Assembly (NCBI GenBank): GCA_000949895.1
Contig: JWIT01000011.1
Span: forward strand, 1-64,000
Length of the DNA stretch: 64,000 nucleotides
From: Agrobacterium arsenijevicii
Lineage (GTDB): Bacteria > Pseudomonadota > Alphaproteobacteria > Rhizobiales > Rhizobiaceae
Reading direction: 5' to 3'
Shown here: positions 41,687 through 51,288 of the stretch, one piece after another
How the letters are laid out: each line of letters opens with the position of its first letter
Position numbering within the stretch: position 1 is the stretch's first letter
Made by a program: the position numbers and the translations under genes
The notes under the pieces: generated by a model
What the model was told of the DNA's origin: nothing
The model's input: the letters and a program-made list of their open reading frames with translations, nothing else
Database searches by the model: none

Positions 41687-42625
41687 ATGAACGATGCCCT
41701 GACGGAAATGCTGCGTGGCCTGCGACTTGACGGCGTGGAATATGGCCGCTGCCGCATGGCAACGCCCTGGGCGACGGCCTTTCCCGAACAGGAAGCGGCA
41801 CGATTTCATTTCATCGGCGTGGGCCAAGCGAAACTGCGCAAACCCTCCGGAGAATGGCTGACGCTGACATGCGGCGATGCGGTGCTTCTGCCCCGTGGCC
41901 ACGCCCATGTGCTGGGCAGCAGCGAGGATGTGACACCTGCCCTCTTCGATCGTTTCGGTAAAAAGGAAGTGTGCCAGGGCATTTTCGACATGGAATGCGC
42001 CAGTGCAGGCGGCGACACGGTGGCGTTTACCGCCTCGATGCGTTTCAACATGGATAATCTGCACCCGCTCTTGCAGCTGATGCCGGATGTGATGCTGACC
42101 AGCGACCTCGCTAAAAGCGACCCGGCCATTCCGCACCTGCTGGAGGCCATGGCACGCGAAGTGGAGCTGAACCGCGTCGGCGCGGGTGGCATTCTGGCTC
42201 GGCTTGCCGATGTTTTGACGGCAACACTGATCCGCACCTGGGTGGAATATGGCTGCGGCGATTCCAGCGGCTGGCTTGCCGCCGTGCGTAATCCCGAACT
42301 CGGGCGAGTGCTGGCTGCGATCCATCTTACCCCCGAGAAAGACTGGAGCGTTGAGGAGCTTGCCTCCCTGATGGGTGCATCCCGCTCCAGTTTCGCGGAA
42401 CGTTTCACCCGTGTGGTGGGTGAAAGCCCTGCCCGTTATGTGGTGCGCATCCGCATGCATCAGGCACGGCTTTGGCTGCGCGAAGGCATGCGCGTGACGC
42501 TGGCTGCGGAAAAACTCGGCTACGATTCCGAAGCCTCCTTCAGCCGCGCCTTCAAACGCGTGATCGGCGCACCGCCCAGCCAGTTCCGCAGGAAGGACAC
42601 GGCCGGGCTGGAGGATGCAGCTTAA
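41687..42625 (+). CDS. AraC-family regulator with cupin_6 domain
   Basis: The 312-residue protein has an N-terminal cupin-like domain (RFHFIGVGQAKLRKPSG, LTCGDAVLLPRGHAHVLGSS) and a C-terminal AraC double helix-turn-helix (WSVEELASLMGASRSSFAERFTRVVGESPARYVVRIRMHQARLWLREGMRVTLAAEKLGYDSEASFSRAFKRVIGAPPSQFRR). This is the layout of RclR-like activators, some of which sense reactive chlorine via cysteines. Here LTCGDA and CQGIFDMECA offer cysteines. The frame is open upstream; ATG at 41687 or a few codons before is likely. It probably controls the divergent MFS exporter. Confidence 0.88.
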   Translation: MNDALTEMLRGLRLDGVEYGRCRMATPWATAFPEQEAARFHFIGVGQAKLRKPSGEWLTLTCGDAVLLPRGHAHVLGSSEDVTPALFDRFGKKEVCQGIFDMECASAGGDTVAFTASMRFNMDNLHPLLQLMPDVMLTSDLAKSDPAIPHLLEAMAREVELNRVGAGGILARLADVLTATLIRTWVEYGCGDSSGWLAAVRNPELGRVLAAIHLTPEKDWSVEELASLMGASRSSFAERFTRVVGESPARYVVRIRMHQARLWLREGMRVTLAAEKLGYDSEASFSRAFKRVIGAPPSQFRRKDTAGLEDAA

Positions 42626-42707
42626 AAGCTTCAAACAAACCAGATAGGATATTGCGCGAGAGCAGATACGCCTGAAGCTTAAGAGCGCCGTCCGGGGAGC
42701 ATCCACC

Positions 42708-43346
42708 ATGAGCATTGCCGACGACGCCCGTTTCTGGAATAGGACCGCGCGGAAATATGCGAAGGGCAGGGTTTCTGATGAAGCGGGATATGAGCGGACG
42801 CTGGAGCGGACCCGCGCCCTGCTGAAACCGGATGACAAGGTATTGGAACTGGGCTGCGGCACCGGAACAACGGCAATCCGGCTGGCAGGCAGTGTCAAAG
42901 ACTATCTTGCGACGGATATTTCCGCCGACATGATCGCGATTGCCGAGGAGAGAAAACACGCCGCCGGCTCTCTCCCGAACCTCGTCTTCAGCACTGCAAC
43001 CGTGGAAACGCTTGTGCCCGGCGCGGCGCCGTTTAATGCGGTTCTGGGTTTCAACTATCTCCATCTGGTCCGCGATCTCTCCGGCACATTGCAGCACATT
43101 CATTCCCTGCTCGCCGAAGAGGGGCTGCTCATCACCAAGACACCCTGCGTCGGGAATATGAACCCGCTCATCCGCCTTGTCTTGCCGACGATGCGCGCGA
43201 TCGGAAAAGCGCCCTATGCGGGCGTGTTCAACGCGGCCGGGCTGAGCCAGCATATAAGTGCTGGCGGCTTCAACATTCTGGCAACGGAAATCCATGCAAC
43301 GAAGGGCAATGACAATCGCCCTTACATCGTGGCACGCAAAAGGTGA
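42708..43346 (+). CDS. class I SAM-dependent methyltransferase
   Basis: The 212-residue protein has motif I KVLELGCGTGTTAIRLAG near residue 45, the acidic motif DYLATDISADMIAIAEE, PFNAVLGFNYLHLV and LLAEEGLLITKTPCVG. It begins with DDARFWNRTARKYAKGRVSDEAGYERTLERTRALL, a pattern seen in small ubiquinone/menaquinone-like or unknown-substrate methyltransferases. It lies 82 bases after the AraC gene. A distant inverted repeat (AAGCTTCA...TGAAGCTT) lies between them. Substrate unknown. Confidence 0.85.
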   Translation: MSIADDARFWNRTARKYAKGRVSDEAGYERTLERTRALLKPDDKVLELGCGTGTTAIRLAGSVKDYLATDISADMIAIAEERKHAAGSLPNLVFSTATVETLVPGAAPFNAVLGFNYLHLVRDLSGTLQHIHSLLAEEGLLITKTPCVGNMNPLIRLVLPTMRAIGKAPYAGVFNAAGLSQHISAGGFNILATEIHATKGNDNRPYIVARKR

Positions 43347-43360
43347 GCTGAGCCGCCCTT

Positions 43361-46300
43361 TCAGTGGAAATTGCGGGAAATGACCTTTATCCGCTCCACC
43401 TCATCTCCATCATGGGCAGCAGGCGGTGGGCGCTTCCTGATATTGCGATGATCATCCGGTGGAACCCCATGGTGGAACTCATCGCCGCGCCCATGCGGCA
43501 AAGGAAAGGCGTGGTTACGTTCGCCCACGCTTGCCAGCGCCTCCGACAGATCAGTCAACCGGTGGGCGACCAGATGCACCACTTCGCCTTCCCGCTGAAT
43601 CTTGCCATAAATGCCGACCATGCCGGCGGAAAGCACCACGCGTCGGTATTTTTCGAAGGTTTTTACCCACAGCACCGCATTGGCGATGCCCGTCTCGTCC
43701 TCCAGTGTCATGAAAATCACGCCCTTTGCCGAGCCGGGGCGTTGGCGCACCAGCACTAGACCCGCCGTTTCCAGCCATGTGCCATCACGGACGCACACCG
43801 CCTCCGCACAAGTCAGGATACGGCGGCGGGAAAGATCGCGCCGCAGGAAGGTCATGGGGTGTTCGCGCAGCGTCAGCCCCACATGGCCGTAATCCTGCAC
43901 CACCTCGCCGCCATCCGTCATGGGACGCAGCGCGACGGATGGTTCCTGAAGCTCGTCCACCACGGCGTTTTCCCGGCTGGCGGCGGCAGCAAAAAGTGGC
44001 AACGGCTCATCCCGCAAGGCCTTGATGGCCCAGAGTGCCTCACGTCTGGAAAGCGAGAGTGACGGCAAAAAGGCATCGGCCTCCGCCAGACACACCAGCG
44101 CTGCGGCCGGAACACCCGCCCTTCGCCAGAGATCGTCCACGGAGGCGAAAGGCCGATCCTGCCGGGCGGCGACGATATCAGCTGCGTGATCGTTAGAGAG
44201 TCCCTTCACCATGCGCAGGCCAAGCCGCACGGCATAGCGCTCTTTACCATTCACATTCTTCTTGCCAGTAGGCTCCAGCGTGCAATCGAAACGGCTGTTA
44301 TTAACGCAGACGGGGCGCACCTCGACGCCATGGTCACGCGCATCGCGCACGATCTGCGCCGGGGCGTAAAAGCCCATCGGCTGCGAGTTGAGAAGCGCCG
44401 TACAGAAAATATCGGGATGATGGCATTTCAGCCATGAGGAAGCATAGGCAATCAGCGCGAAGGAGGCCGCATGGCTTTCGGGAAAACCATAACTGCCGAA
44501 ACCTTCCAGCTGCTTGAAGATGCGTTCAGCGAAATCCTTGTCATAGTCATTTGCCACCATGCCGGTGACCAGTTTTTCCCTAAATTTGGAAATGGTGCCA
44601 ACGTTCTTGAAAGTAGCCATGGCCCGACGCAACTGGTCAGCCTCATCTGCGGTGAAATCGGCGCAATCCATGGCAATCCGCATGGCCTGTTCCTGAAACA
44701 GCGGGACCCCCAGCGTCTTTTTGAGAATATTTTCAAGCTCCGGTTTTTCATACCGAACGGGCTCTTTTCCCTGACGCCGCCGCAAATAGGGATGTACCAT
44801 ATCTCCCTGAATGGGGCCGGGACGAACGATAGCGACCTGAATAACAAGATCGTAAAATTTGGCGGGCTTCAAACGCGGCAACATCGACATCTGCGCCCGG
44901 CTTTCGATCTGGAAAGTGCCCAGTGTGTCTGCTTTTTGGATCATTGCAAACGTTGCAGGATCATCCGGTGGCATCGCAGCGAGATCGTATTTTTCTCCTG
45001 TACGAGCCTCCAGCAGATCGAAGCCACGCTTCATGCAGGAAAGCATTCCAAGTGCCAGGCAATCCATTTTCATGAATTGCACGATATCGATATCATCCTT
45101 GTCCCATTCGATGATCTGTCGATCATCCATGGCGGCTGGTTCAATCGGCACGAGCTCATCTAGCCGATCATGAGAAAGTACGAAGCCGCCCGGATGCTGG
45201 CTGTGGTGGCGTGGCGTGCCAACAAGCTGGTTGGCAAGCTCGAAAGCCAGTTTCAGGCGACGATCCTCCATATTGAGGTTTAGTTCCCTTACCTGTTTTT
45301 CACCAACACTTTCGCTCCAGCGCCAGACTTGCGAGGACAGAAGTTTGGTCAAATCCTCCGGCAGACCTAGTACTTTACCAACATCTCGCAATGCCCCTCG
45401 ACCACGATAGCGGGTGACGACTGAGCAAAGCGCGGCTTTATCGTGGCCATAGGTTTTGTAGACCCATTGAATAATTTCCTCACGCCGCTGATGCTCGAAA
45501 TCCACGTCGATGTCAGGCGGTTCACCCCGGTTTTCGGAAACGAAACGTTCAAAGACGAGATTACTGAAACGAGCAGGATCAATGGCAGTGATACCAAGTA
45601 CAAAACAGATAACTGAGTTTGCCGCCGAACCGCGTCCTTGGCACAAGATATCCATCTTGCGAGCCTGTCGGACGATAGCACTCACGGTCAGGAAATAGGG
45701 CGCATATTGCAATCTGCCGACAACATTCAACTCATGATGCAGCGCCTTTTCGACCTTCTCCGGCAGACCATCCGGATAACGCCCCGGCACCGCTTCCCAT
45801 ACGAGCTTTTCCAACGCCTGTTGCGCCGTCAGCCCCGGCAGGCTGCGCTCTTCAGGATATTGATAGACCAGCTCCTTCAGCGAAAAGGTGCAACGCTTCG
45901 CGATTTCGAGGCTGCGGGCCAGTGCTTCCGGGTAGCGGGCAAACAGCCGGTGCATTTCCTGAGGCGGCTTCATATAGCGGTCGGCATGCCGCTCGCGCCG
46001 GAAACCCGCCTCGTCAATGGTGCAATTGTGCCGGATGCAGGTAACGACATCCTGCAGCATGCGACGCTCGGGCACATGAAACAGCACGTCATTGGTAACA
46101 ACAGTCGGCACATCAGCGGCTGCAGCCATATTCGACAATTCGAAAAGCCGCATCTGGTCGTTGGGTCGTCTTCGCAGGCTCAGCGCCATATAGGCCCGAT
46201 CAGCAAAAGCAGCTTTCAACCGGCGCAGGCGAAGCGCGCAGAGATCGTCAGCCAGATCGGCGAGCAGCACCACGATAAGGCCTTCGCCATAAGCTACGAG

Positions 46301-46639
46301 ATCGTCCCATGTGAGCCGACACTTACCCTTGCCACCCCTCTTCTTTCCGACGGAAAGCAGCCTGCAAAGCCGCCCGTAAGCCGGGCGATCCATGGGATAG
46401 ACAAGCACGGAAAGATCGTCATCCAGATCGAGCCGGCAGCCGATGACGAGCCGGATGCCATGATTATCGGCCGCTTCATAAGCGCGGGGAATGGCCGCAA
46501 GGCTATTGCGATCGACGATGCCAAGTGCCTCGATACCGAGATTTTTTGCCTGTTCGAACAGTTCATCACAGGAACTTGCACCGCGCAGGAAGGAGAAATG
46601 CGTGGTCACCTGAAGCTCGGCATAGCGCGGCGTGCTCAT
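43361..46639 (-). CDS. dnaE2: error-prone DNA polymerase III alpha subunit
   Basis: The 1092-residue polymerase has a PHP domain ([33 protein letters not shown]), the palm motifs [18 protein letters not shown] (residues 333-350) and [16 protein letters not shown] (375-390), [16 protein letters not shown], and a C-terminal OB-fold ([23 protein letters not shown]). It is the DnaE2/ImuC translesion polymerase that works with ImuA and ImuB in SOS mutagenesis. Its start overlaps the imuB stop. DNA in the middle (about 44450-45720) is much poorer in GC than imuB and the dnaE2 ends, suggesting a recombined segment. It seems intact. Confidence 0.95.
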   Translation of the reverse strand: MSTPRYAELQVTTHFSFLRGASSCDELFEQAKNLGIEALGIVDRNSLAAIPRAYEAADNHGIRLVIGCRLDLDDDLSVLVYPMDRPAYGRLCRLLSVGKKRGGKGKCRLTWDDLVAYGEGLIVVLLADLADDLCALRLRRLKAAFADRAYMALSLRRRPNDQMRLFELSNMAAAADVPTVVTNDVLFHVPERRMLQDVVTCIRHNCTIDEAGFRRERHADRYMKPPQEMHRLFARYPEALARSLEIAKRCTFSLKELVYQYPEERSLPGLTAQQALEKLVWEAVPGRYPDGLPEKVEKALHHELNVVGRLQYAPYFLTVSAIVRQARKMDILCQGRGSAANSVICFVLGITAIDPARFSNLVFERFVSENRGEPPDIDVDFEHQRREEIIQWVYKTYGHDKAALCSVVTRYRGRGALRDVGKVLGLPEDLTKLLSSQVWRWSESVGEKQVRELNLNMEDRRLKLAFELANQLVGTPRHHSQHPGGFVLSHDRLDELVPIEPAAMDDRQIIEWDKDDIDIVQFMKMDCLALGMLSCMKRGFDLLEARTGEKYDLAAMPPDDPATFAMIQKADTLGTFQIESRAQMSMLPRLKPAKFYDLVIQVAIVRPGPIQGDMVHPYLRRRQGKEPVRYEKPELENILKKTLGVPLFQEQAMRIAMDCADFTADEADQLRRAMATFKNVGTISKFREKLVTGMVANDYDKDFAERIFKQLEGFGSYGFPESHAASFALIAYASSWLKCHHPDIFCTALLNSQPMGFYAPAQIVRDARDHGVEVRPVCVNNSRFDCTLEPTGKKNVNGKERYAVRLGLRMVKGLSNDHAADIVAARQDRPFASVDDLWRRAGVPAAALVCLAEADAFLPSLSLSRREALWAIKALRDEPLPLFAAAASRENAVVDELQEPSVALRPMTDGGEVVQDYGHVGLTLREHPMTFLRRDLSRRRILTCAEAVCVRDGTWLETAGLVLVRQRPGSAKGVIFMTLEDETGIANAVLWVKTFEKYRRVVLSAGMVGIYGKIQREGEVVHLVAHRLTDLSEALASVGERNHAFPLPHGRGDEFHHGVPPDDHRNIRKRPPPAAHDGDEVERIKVISRNFH

Positions 46640-48153
46640 GCGAAGACCCCATGGATGAGCCAGCCCTGCGAGCCCGTCTCGGTATGTTCGCCATCACCGG
46701 AGCGGAAAATCCAGAAACGCTCGCCGCTTTCGTTTTCCACCATGAAATAATCGCGCACGGCGGCTTTTTCCCGGTCGCGTTTCCACCATTCGCCGAACAC
46801 CCGTTCCGGCCCGTCGGCACGCCGGACGTTATGGCGCATGCCTTTCCAGATGAAATAACGCGGCGGATGGTCCGGCAGAAGCGCCAACGTCTCGATGGGT
46901 TCCGGCCTTGCGAAAAGCCGCACGGGGCGCGGCCAGTGGCCGGGCCAGCCGAGCGTATCCTCAGGTGCCTGCGCCGCAACCCGGGCAACGGAGCGTTCCG
47001 GCACGTCGCTTGCCACCGCCGCATAACGATAGACCCTGTGGCCGCGATTGAGGATGACATCCACCGTATCGGCGATCTCAGCTCGGCCTTCTTCCAGCAG
47101 CGAGGAACGGGCCTGTGCCGCCACAAGCGGCTCGGCATGGGTGGCCGTCAGCACCATCATCTCGATACCGAAACCGGGATCGATGGTATCGATACGGTCG
47201 GTCAGGAGCCGTACAAGCTGTTTGACGTCGCGCACCGGTCTCGACGTGCCGGCCCGTATCGCCTGCAAACCACTATCCACCCGGTGCAGTACCAGATCGA
47301 CACGGCGTGCGCCGAGGCCGCGTTTTTCCAGTGCTGCGCAAAGTTCCGCAACCAGCTTTTGCGTATAACGGGCAATCGTTTCCGCCGCCGCGATCGGTTC
47401 GGGAAAGGCACGTCGCACCTCCACCAGTTCGGCAATGCGCACCGGCTCGATAGGCTCGCCAGTCTCGCCGAAAGCCTGGGCGAGGCGCCGGACGACTTCC
47501 GGGCCGAAACGCAGGGTAAGCGGCGCGCGCGGGGCCTCGGCAAGTTCGCCGATGGTGCGGAAACCGAGCACCTTCAGCCCGGAAATGATACGGTCCTCCA
47601 GCCTCAACGCGGAAAGCGGCAGTGCGCTGATCGCCACCCGCTGGCCACCCGGCGGCACGATGCTGATCTCTTCCCGGCTAAAACGGGCCAGCGCATGGGC
47701 AGCACCCCAGCTGTCGGCAATGGCAGCGCGGGCGGCAAAACCTGCGGCATGCAGGCGGTTGACCATGCCGCTCAGCATCAGCGTTTCATTACCGTGCAGA
47801 TGGTCTGCGCCCGCCGTGTCCAGCACCAGTCCGTCCGGCGGATCGGCAGCGACAATCGGGGCATAGATGCGCAGGAAATGAAAGGCCAGTTGCTGCAGGG
47901 CGCGGGCATCCGCCGCCGCATCCAGATTTTCGACGACGAGACCCGGCACCAGCGCCTGCGCCTTGCTGACGGGCGTGCCAAGCCGGATGCCTGCCGCCCT
48001 TGCCGCCTTGTCCAGCGCCAGCACGAGGCGGCGGCTACCCTGACGGCCGATCATGACCAGTGGCTTTTCAACCGGCGGCGCGTTCTGTCCCGAAAGACGC
48101 CGGTAGCGATCCGTCGGCCATGTCGGCAGGTAAAGCGAGACGACCCTTTGCAT
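46636..48153 (-). CDS. imuB: ImuB, inactive Y-family polymerase-like protein
   Basis: The 505-residue protein has a Y-family polymerase fold ([82 protein letters not shown]). The N-terminus [20 protein letters not shown] lacks the metal-binding aspartate that active members have in IHIDMDAF-like motifs, so it should be non-catalytic, as known for ImuB. It links ImuA and DnaE2 to the beta clamp. Start chosen at the canonical [10 protein letters not shown]; it overlaps imuA by 86 bases. The stop overlaps the dnaE2 start. Confidence 0.92.
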   Translation of the reverse strand: MQRVVSLYLPTWPTDRYRRLSGQNAPPVEKPLVMIGRQGSRRLVLALDKAARAAGIRLGTPVSKAQALVPGLVVENLDAAADARALQQLAFHFLRIYAPIVAADPPDGLVLDTAGADHLHGNETLMLSGMVNRLHAAGFAARAAIADSWGAAHALARFSREEISIVPPGGQRVAISALPLSALRLEDRIISGLKVLGFRTIGELAEAPRAPLTLRFGPEVVRRLAQAFGETGEPIEPVRIAELVEVRRAFPEPIAAAETIARYTQKLVAELCAALEKRGLGARRVDLVLHRVDSGLQAIRAGTSRPVRDVKQLVRLLTDRIDTIDPGFGIEMMVLTATHAEPLVAAQARSSLLEEGRAEIADTVDVILNRGHRVYRYAAVASDVPERSVARVAAQAPEDTLGWPGHWPRPVRLFARPEPIETLALLPDHPPRYFIWKGMRHNVRRADGPERVFGEWWKRDREKAAVRDYFMVENESGERFWIFRSGDGEHTETGSQGWLIHGVFA

Positions 48154-48832
48154 CACAGGCTTCCACTTCAAATTCAGCACTTTCACCACCGCGACACCGC
48201 AGAAGCTCCAGAAACCAGCGCGGCCTGCCCACCCCCGGCACCGGCAGGGCCGAAGAGGGCCGGACGGAGACACGCCAGCGGGTGACGGCCGCCGTCGGCT
48301 CGCCGAACATCGCCGCATCAGCTTGGCGCCGGAAGCGACGGATGGCTATGCCGGTAACACCAGAGGTTTCCGCCGCCAGTTGCAGCCGCCGCGAGGCATT
48401 CATCGGCAACTTCGCCAACTCGCCCATCACCGCGCCGAAACCGTTGCAGCGTAAGCCCTCCTCGAAACAGTCGAGCACGCCTTTTTCATCGCGACATTCG
48501 ACGATGATGACCCGGTTCTGGGACAGGCCAGCCTGCGTTAATCCCGGCATGAACAGATCCCGCCGGGTGACACACCATAAGACCTTGCCGGACAGCCGCG
48601 CCGCCACACCGGCCGCAAAAAGGGCCGCCGCCGCGCCATCGGCGGCGCCATTGCCGCCGCCGCTCACCTCATGCAGGCTGCCGAGCTTCAAACCGCCTCC
48701 CGGCAGGTGATGGTCGATGGCATCCACGCCGAAAGGCAAGGTCTCGTGCAGACGGGCAGACCCGCCGCTGATCCTTTCCAGCCTTTCACGCAGCTCTTCG
48801 ACAACGAGCAACTGTTCCGCGCGCTTTTGCAT
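48068..48832 (-). CDS. imuA: ImuA, RecA-like accessory factor of SOS mutagenesis
   Basis: The 254-residue protein has a RecA/SulA-like core without a full Walker A: LPFGVDAIDHHLPGGGLKLGSLHEVSGGGNGAADG, LSGKVLWCVTRRDLFMPGLTQAGL, RVIIVECRDEKGVLDCFEEGLRC and LAAETSGVTGIAIRRFRR. ImuA, ImuB and DnaE2 form the damage-induced mutasome that replicates across lesions. It is the first gene of the operon and has a LexA box 39 bases upstream of its start. The first codons (MQKRAEQLLVVEELRERLERI) are predicted helical. Confidence 0.9.
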   Translation of the reverse strand: MQKRAEQLLVVEELRERLERISGGSARLHETLPFGVDAIDHHLPGGGLKLGSLHEVSGGGNGAADGAAAALFAAGVAARLSGKVLWCVTRRDLFMPGLTQAGLSQNRVIIVECRDEKGVLDCFEEGLRCNGFGAVMGELAKLPMNASRRLQLAAETSGVTGIAIRRFRRQADAAMFGEPTAAVTRWRVSVRPSSALPVPGVGRPRWFLELLRCRGGESAEFEVEACDAKGRLALPADMADGSLPASFGTERAAG

Positions 48833-48871
48833 GGCATGACAGGTTTCAATTCCGGATTTTCACTTCTATTG

Positions 48872-48886
48872 TTCTTGTTTTGTTCT
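48872..48886 (-). promoter_or_regulatory. LexA (SOS) box
   Basis: GTTC-TTGTTTT-GTTC fits the alphaproteobacterial LexA direct repeat GTTC-N7-GTTC exactly. It lies 39 bases before the imuA start and should repress the imuA-imuB-dnaE2 operon until DNA damage. Confidence 0.88.
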
Positions 48887-49062
48887 TATTTCAGCAAAGA
48901 GTCAAGCAATGCCATGCCGCTCTTCAACAGTTTGCGCGGGAAGAGCGGGAATATGGCCTTGCGGCCATGCGTACCGCCGTTAAAACGGAATTGTTCTTGC
49001 CGTCCGTGTTTTCACGAAGACCGTCGCGTAAGGGCCTCAAGGTTTTTGGAGGAAAGCCGCCG

Positions 49063-49425
49063 ATGATCGCCAGTATTCTGATTGCCGCCGTTGCGGCCAT
49101 TCATATCTACATCGCCATTCTGGAAATGCTGCTGTGGGAAAAACCGGCAGGCCGCAAGGCTTTCGGCCTCTCCGCAGATTTTGCCAGACAGACGAAGGTG
49201 CTTGCCGCCAATCAGGGCCTTTATAACGGCTTTCTGGCGGCTGGGCTGATCTACGGGCTGACGCAGGGCGATGCGGGCCTGAGCTTCAAGGTGTTTTTCC
49301 TCGCATGCGTTATCATTGCCGGTGTTTTTGGCGCCGTCACCGCCAATATGAAGATCCTGTTCATTCAGGCGCTGCCCGCCATTGTGGCGCTCGTCGCACT
49401 CGCCTTCAGCACCCTGGGAGCATGA
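49063..49425 (+). CDS. DUF1304 family membrane protein
   Basis: The 120-residue protein has four hydrophobic helices and the DUF1304 signature: an N-terminal helix then HIYIAILEMLLWEKPAGRKAFGLS, TKVLAANQGLYNGFLAAGLIYGL and FGAVTANMKILFIQALPAIVAL. Function unknown; inner membrane. The ATG is preceded by GGAGGAAAG. The stop overlaps the start of glycerate kinase (ATGA), so the pair is an operon. It is divergent from imuA and the LexA box lies 176 bases upstream, probably too far to affect it. Confidence 0.88.
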   Translation: MIASILIAAVAAIHIYIAILEMLLWEKPAGRKAFGLSADFARQTKVLAANQGLYNGFLAAGLIYGLTQGDAGLSFKVFFLACVIIAGVFGAVTANMKILFIQALPAIVALVALAFSTLGA

Positions 49426-50702
49426 CCGCCATGACGGAATGGAATGACCGGCGCGCCAAGGATGCCCTCAACCGAATTTTCATGGCCGCCGTATCGAGCG
49501 CCGATCCCGCAAAGGTGCTGAAGCACCATCTTCCCGCCCCGCCGAAGGGCAGATGTGTGGTGGTTGGCGCCGGCAAGGCCTCCGCCGCCATGGCAGCAGC
49601 GCTTGATGCCGCGTGGGGACATGTCGATATCTCCGGTGTCGTGGTAACCCGTTATGGCCATGCCGTTCCGGCCGGGCGCATCGAGATCATCGAAGCCTCG
49701 CATCCCGTACCTGACGACATGAGCGCGGAAGCGGCGAAACGCATTCTTGCCGCCGTTGAAGGACTGACCGCCGACGACATGGTGATCGCGCTGATTTCCG
49801 GCGGCGGTTCGGCGCTGATGGTCGCGCCTGCCGAAGGCATGACGCTTGCGGACAAGATGGCCGTCAACCGCGCGCTTCTTGCCAGCGGTGCGACGATTTC
49901 CGAAATGAACGCCGTGCGCAAGCACCTCTCCCGCATCAAGGGCGGGCGACTGGCGCTGGCCGCAAAACCGGCCAAGGTAGTGTCTCTCCTGATTTCCGAC
50001 GTGCCGGGCGACGACCCCTCCGAAATCGCTTCCGGCCCGACGGTTGCCGATCCGAGCGACATCGACAGCGTGCGGGAAATCGTCTCCCGTTACGAACTTG
50101 ATCTTCCTGAAAACGTGCGCAAGGTGCTGGAAAAGGGTGAGGAAACCCCGAAGGCAGGTGATATCGACGAGGATATCAGGATGATCGCAGCCCCCTCGCT
50201 CGCCCTGCAAGCGGCAGCGGACGAGGCGGTGAAGCTTGGCCTTACGCCACTCATCCTTGGGGATTCCCTTGAAGGCGAGTCAAAGGATGTCGGTGCGGTG
50301 ATGGCGGGTATCGCCCTTTCCGCCAGCCGCAAGGGCCTGCCGGTCAAAGGCCCGGCCGTGCTGCTTTCCGGCGGTGAAACCACTGTCACGATTGGCAAGG
50401 GTGCGGCCGGCAAAGGCGGGCGTAATACTGAATTCCTGCTGAGCCTCGCGCTGACGCTGAAGGGCGCGGCAGGCATCTGGGCGATTGCCGGCGACAGCGA
50501 CGGCATAGACGGCGTGGAGGATGCAGCCGGTGCTCTGGTGACGCCGGATACGATTGCCCGCATGCGCGACGCCGGTGTCGATCCGCGCCAGTCGCTTGTG
50601 GGGCACGACAGCTATACCGCATTCAGGGCAGTCGGAGACCTTGTCGTGACGGGTCCGACCCTGACGAATGTGAATGATATCCGGGCGATTTTGATCGGCT
50701 AA
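49422..50702 (+). CDS. glycerate 2-kinase (MOFRL family)
   Basis: The 426-residue protein has the glycerate 2-kinase layout: CVVVGAGKASAAMAAAL, VVVTRYGHAVPAGRIEIIEASHPVPDD, IALISGGGSALM, NAVRKHLSRIKGGRLAL, ISDVPGDDPSEIASGPTVADP and, in the MOFRL domain, LLSGGETTVTIG...GGRNTEFLLSLAL plus AGDSDGIDG. It converts glycerate to 2-phosphoglycerate; some relatives were called hydroxypyruvate reductase (TtuD). The start at 49422 overlaps the preceding stop; an ATG at 49431, ten bases after GGGAG, is an alternative. Confidence 0.92.
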   Translation: MTAMTEWNDRRAKDALNRIFMAAVSSADPAKVLKHHLPAPPKGRCVVVGAGKASAAMAAALDAAWGHVDISGVVVTRYGHAVPAGRIEIIEASHPVPDDMSAEAAKRILAAVEGLTADDMVIALISGGGSALMVAPAEGMTLADKMAVNRALLASGATISEMNAVRKHLSRIKGGRLALAAKPAKVVSLLISDVPGDDPSEIASGPTVADPSDIDSVREIVSRYELDLPENVRKVLEKGEETPKAGDIDEDIRMIAAPSLALQAAADEAVKLGLTPLILGDSLEGESKDVGAVMAGIALSASRKGLPVKGPAVLLSGGETTVTIGKGAAGKGGRNTEFLLSLALTLKGAAGIWAIAGDSDGIDGVEDAAGALVTPDTIARMRDAGVDPRQSLVGHDSYTAFRAVGDLVVTGPTLTNVNDIRAILIG

Positions 50703-50819
50703 AACCGGGAGAATTCGAGCCGGCTATAGCCGTCCTGTGCGCATTATTGAGGAGAGGCCGTTTTTGACTATACCGGCAGACAGGTGTAATCTGATGGCCT
50801 ATCTTTTGGAGCCTCAGCC

Positions 50820-51068
50820 ATGCGTCTTGGAGTGCTCATAATTGGTCTGGCCCTGGTCCTGATCCCCACTTTGGCGGATGCCCACAATTGCAAATGCCGA
50901 AATCGCGGTGTCATGTTCCAACTCGGCCAGACATCCTGCCTTAAGGTCGATGGCGGCTCCTATCTCGCGCGCTGCGAGATGAAGCTCAACGTCTCGTCCT
51001 GGACCAAGCTACAGGACGGTTGCCCCATAACAGAACGAGCACGGCCGCAGTCGACATTCGTCAATTGA
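50820..51068 (+). CDS. small secreted cysteine-rich protein
   Basis: The 82-residue protein has a clear signal peptide (MRLGVLIIGLALVLIPTLADA, cleavage before HNCKC). The mature ~61 residues contain five cysteines (HNCKCRNRG, QTSCLKVDGG, ARCEMKL, DGCPITE), so up to two disulfide bonds are possible. Its location should be periplasmic or extracellular. I do not recognise a named family; similar proteins appear in Rhizobiaceae, from memory. It stands alone between glycerate kinase and a palindromic repeat. Confidence 0.7.
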   Translation: MRLGVLIIGLALVLIPTLADAHNCKCRNRGVMFQLGQTSCLKVDGGSYLARCEMKLNVSSWTKLQDGCPITERARPQSTFVN

Positions 51069-51203
51069 TCACGTCGTGGTGGTGTCAAACCAAGCTCTCT
51101 GATCAAGGAGCCTAAGCTTGGGCCGAGCGATGGCGAAGACGACAAGCTGCATGCGCTCAGCATTTATGTTTTCCCATTGATATAGGCAAGACGAGCCCTC
51201 CTC

Positions 51204-51234
51204 CGTCATCCTCGGGCTTGCCCCGAGGATGACG
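51204..51234. repeat. palindromic intergenic repeat, CCTCGGG type
   Basis: A 13-bp perfect stem CGTCATCCTCGGG/CCCGAGGATGACG with a 5-base loop. The same sequence recurs twice at 61253-61325. Confidence 0.7.
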
Positions 51235-51288
51235 TGGAATGCGAGGATGGGTTGTCAGCAGCTTGGGACGGTTCACGCCCCTGCTCCG

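Noticed and set aside
46525..48285. 586-codon plus-strand frame opposite imuB
   Set aside because: Arg/His-rich shadow without domains; imuB is unmistakable on the other strand.
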